This document shows positions 5,841 to 6,279 of a stretch of DNA of 6,279 nucleotides, in pieces. The DNA is from Candidatus Solibacter sp. (GTDB lineage: Bacteria; Acidobacteriota; Terriglobia; Bryobacterales; Bryobacteraceae). The stretch is from NCBI GenBank assembly GCA_017883345.1, contig JADGNT010000316.1, positions 1-6,279 on the forward strand, in the 5' to 3' direction. A program made the position numbers and the translations under genes. Below the pieces are notes generated by a model. That model had not been told where the DNA came from. It saw nothing but the letters and a program-made list of their open reading frames with translations, and did not search any database. Numbering within the stretch: position 1 is the stretch's first letter; each line of letters begins with the position of its first letter.

Positions 5841-5947
5841 TGTGAAAAAATCATTATAGCCGCCGATAAACGCCGATGAACGCCGATAGCTCCTGTGTTT
5901 TCATCTGCGTTGATCGGCGTTGATCGGCGGCCAATTGTTTTTTTCTC
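5841..5947. repeat. Long inverted repeat of a 10-nt unit, flanked by A6 and T7
   Basis: The left arm (5859-5887) consists of tandem copies of CGCCGATNAA. The right arm (5903-5931) is its reverse complement with 26 of 29 positions matching, around a 15-nt loop. The similarity continues outward less perfectly: A6 at 5845-5850 on the left faces T7 at 5938-5944 on the right. On RNA from either strand this gives a strong stem followed by a U-run a few bases later. It lies between convergent genes (esterase on plus, toxin on minus), so bidirectional termination fits. The internal tandem unit resembles dispersed intergenic palindromes or non-autonomous elements of many environmental genomes, but the present window holds only this one. 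Confidence 0.65.
5938..5944 (+). terminator. Candidate terminator T-run for the M48-pyk-esterase cluster
   Basis: Seven T residues follow the right arm of the long stem by 6 nt, about 120 nt after the esterase stop. The distance between stem and T-run is larger than in a textbook intrinsic terminator unless the weak outer pairing (GGCC and flanking bases) extends the stem. No other terminator candidate was seen downstream of the cluster. Confidence 0.4.
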
Positions 5948-5961
5948 ACGTTCTCAGAGAG

Positions 5962-6032
5962 CGGCCTCCGGTGGCCGTTAGGGAGGGGTCGCCGGCCTGA
6001 CGCAATCCCGCCGAGCCGAGGAACAAAAGACC
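5962..6032. other. Intergenic tail before the toxin gene
   Basis: No gene is evident here. A short palindrome CGGCC (5962-5966) / GGCCG (5973-5977) with a 6-nt loop is the only structure seen. It lacks a T-run. Confidence 0.3.
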
Positions 6033-6279
6033 TCAGCGTATTTGCCAGCGCTTCGGATTGCGCCGCCCGTGGAAGCAGGCAATCACCACAACACGATGCT
6101 CCTCCACCTCGAAGAAAATTCCATAGGGGAAGCGCCACACCCCCGCACGCCGCCGCGTTTTATACACCACCGGGAAGCGCAGGGGGTTCTCTGCGATTGC
6201 CTCCACCGCCGACTCTACCGCCTGCGCAAACCGCACACCGAGTTCGGAGCGAATGTCCTCATACCATGCCAACGCCGCT
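6033..6279 (-). CDS. RelE/ParE-family toxin, 5' end cut by window edge
   Basis: The visible 81 residues read (AAL)AWYEDIRSELGVRFAQ and then AVESAVEAIAENPLRFPVV, a basic RRRAGVWRFPYGIFFEV segment, and VVVIACFHGRRNPKRW near the end. This is the usual order for type II toxin ParE/RelE proteins: 'WYe...lG..F...v', 'P..fp', 'RFPY.iffe', and 'V.viA..H.rR.p..W'. Family members are about 90-100 aa, so only some 10-15 N-terminal residues are missing. The TTG at 6272-6270 is an internal Leu (ALAWYE) and not the likely start, because the frame continues off the edge with AA before it. ParE-type members poison gyrase and RelE-type members cut mRNA on ribosomes; the sequence alone does not decide. The antitoxin gene would lie upstream, outside this window. 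It converges on the esterase cluster. Confidence 0.88.
   Translation of the reverse strand, partial: AALAWYEDIRSELGVRFAQAVESAVEAIAENPLRFPVVYKTRRRAGVWRFPYGIFFEVEEHRVVVIACFHGRRNPKRWQIR

Noticed and set aside
5859..5931. CRISPR-like repeat array
   Set aside because: The 10-nt units are contiguous without spacers and arranged as two opposed arms, so this is a palindromic element and not a CRISPR array.
6270..6272. TTG as start codon of the toxin
   Set aside because: The frame continues in phase to the window edge as AAL, and the family has more residues before the WYE motif, so the TTG is most likely an internal Leu.

Overview
The window is a GC-rich bacterial chromosomal segment of mostly housekeeping and lineage-type genes. 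The protein style suggests an acidobacterium, possibly of the Solibacter/Bryobacter group. The pointers are an M48-like exported protein with a mutated HExxH motif, a stand-alone exported POTRA protein, and an alpha/beta hydrolase with a GFSQAVSLNYRF nucleophile elbow. This placement is an inference from recall, not a database result. No phage, CRISPR, rRNA or tRNA gene was seen.

Layout. Positions 1-1115 (minus) hold most of purA, adenylosuccinate synthetase, whose 3' end runs off the left edge. Divergent from it across 92 nt is an unrecognised 163-aa gene (1208-1699). Next comes a lower-GC, gene-poor stretch (about 1700-2043) and a tiny four-cysteine zinc-ribbon protein (about 2044-2217). 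The stretch 2214-2396 reads like the tail of a minus-strand gene with no head. A 111-aa secreted single-POTRA protein (2401-2736) follows; its strong Shine-Dalgarno lies inside a perfect 7-bp hairpin. The gap 2737-2875 carries two palindromes and looks like a REP-type intergenic element.

Positions 2876-5816 form a tight same-strand cluster: an M48-like exported protein with HAIAH in place of HExxH, pyruvate kinase (9-nt gap), and a small serine carboxylesterase (7-nt gap). They are probably co-transcribed, although no shared pathway is obvious. The cluster ends at a long imperfect inverted repeat (5841-5947) built from a 10-nt unit and flanked by A- and T-tracts. It could serve as a bidirectional terminator, because the last gene (6033 to the right edge, minus strand) converges on it. 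That gene is a RelE/ParE-type toxin cut by the window; its antitoxin, if any, lies outside.

I do not see a convincing new multi-gene system. The observations most worth a second look are the catalytically altered M48 protein, the SD-masking hairpin before the POTRA gene, and the two kinds of intergenic palindromic repeat.
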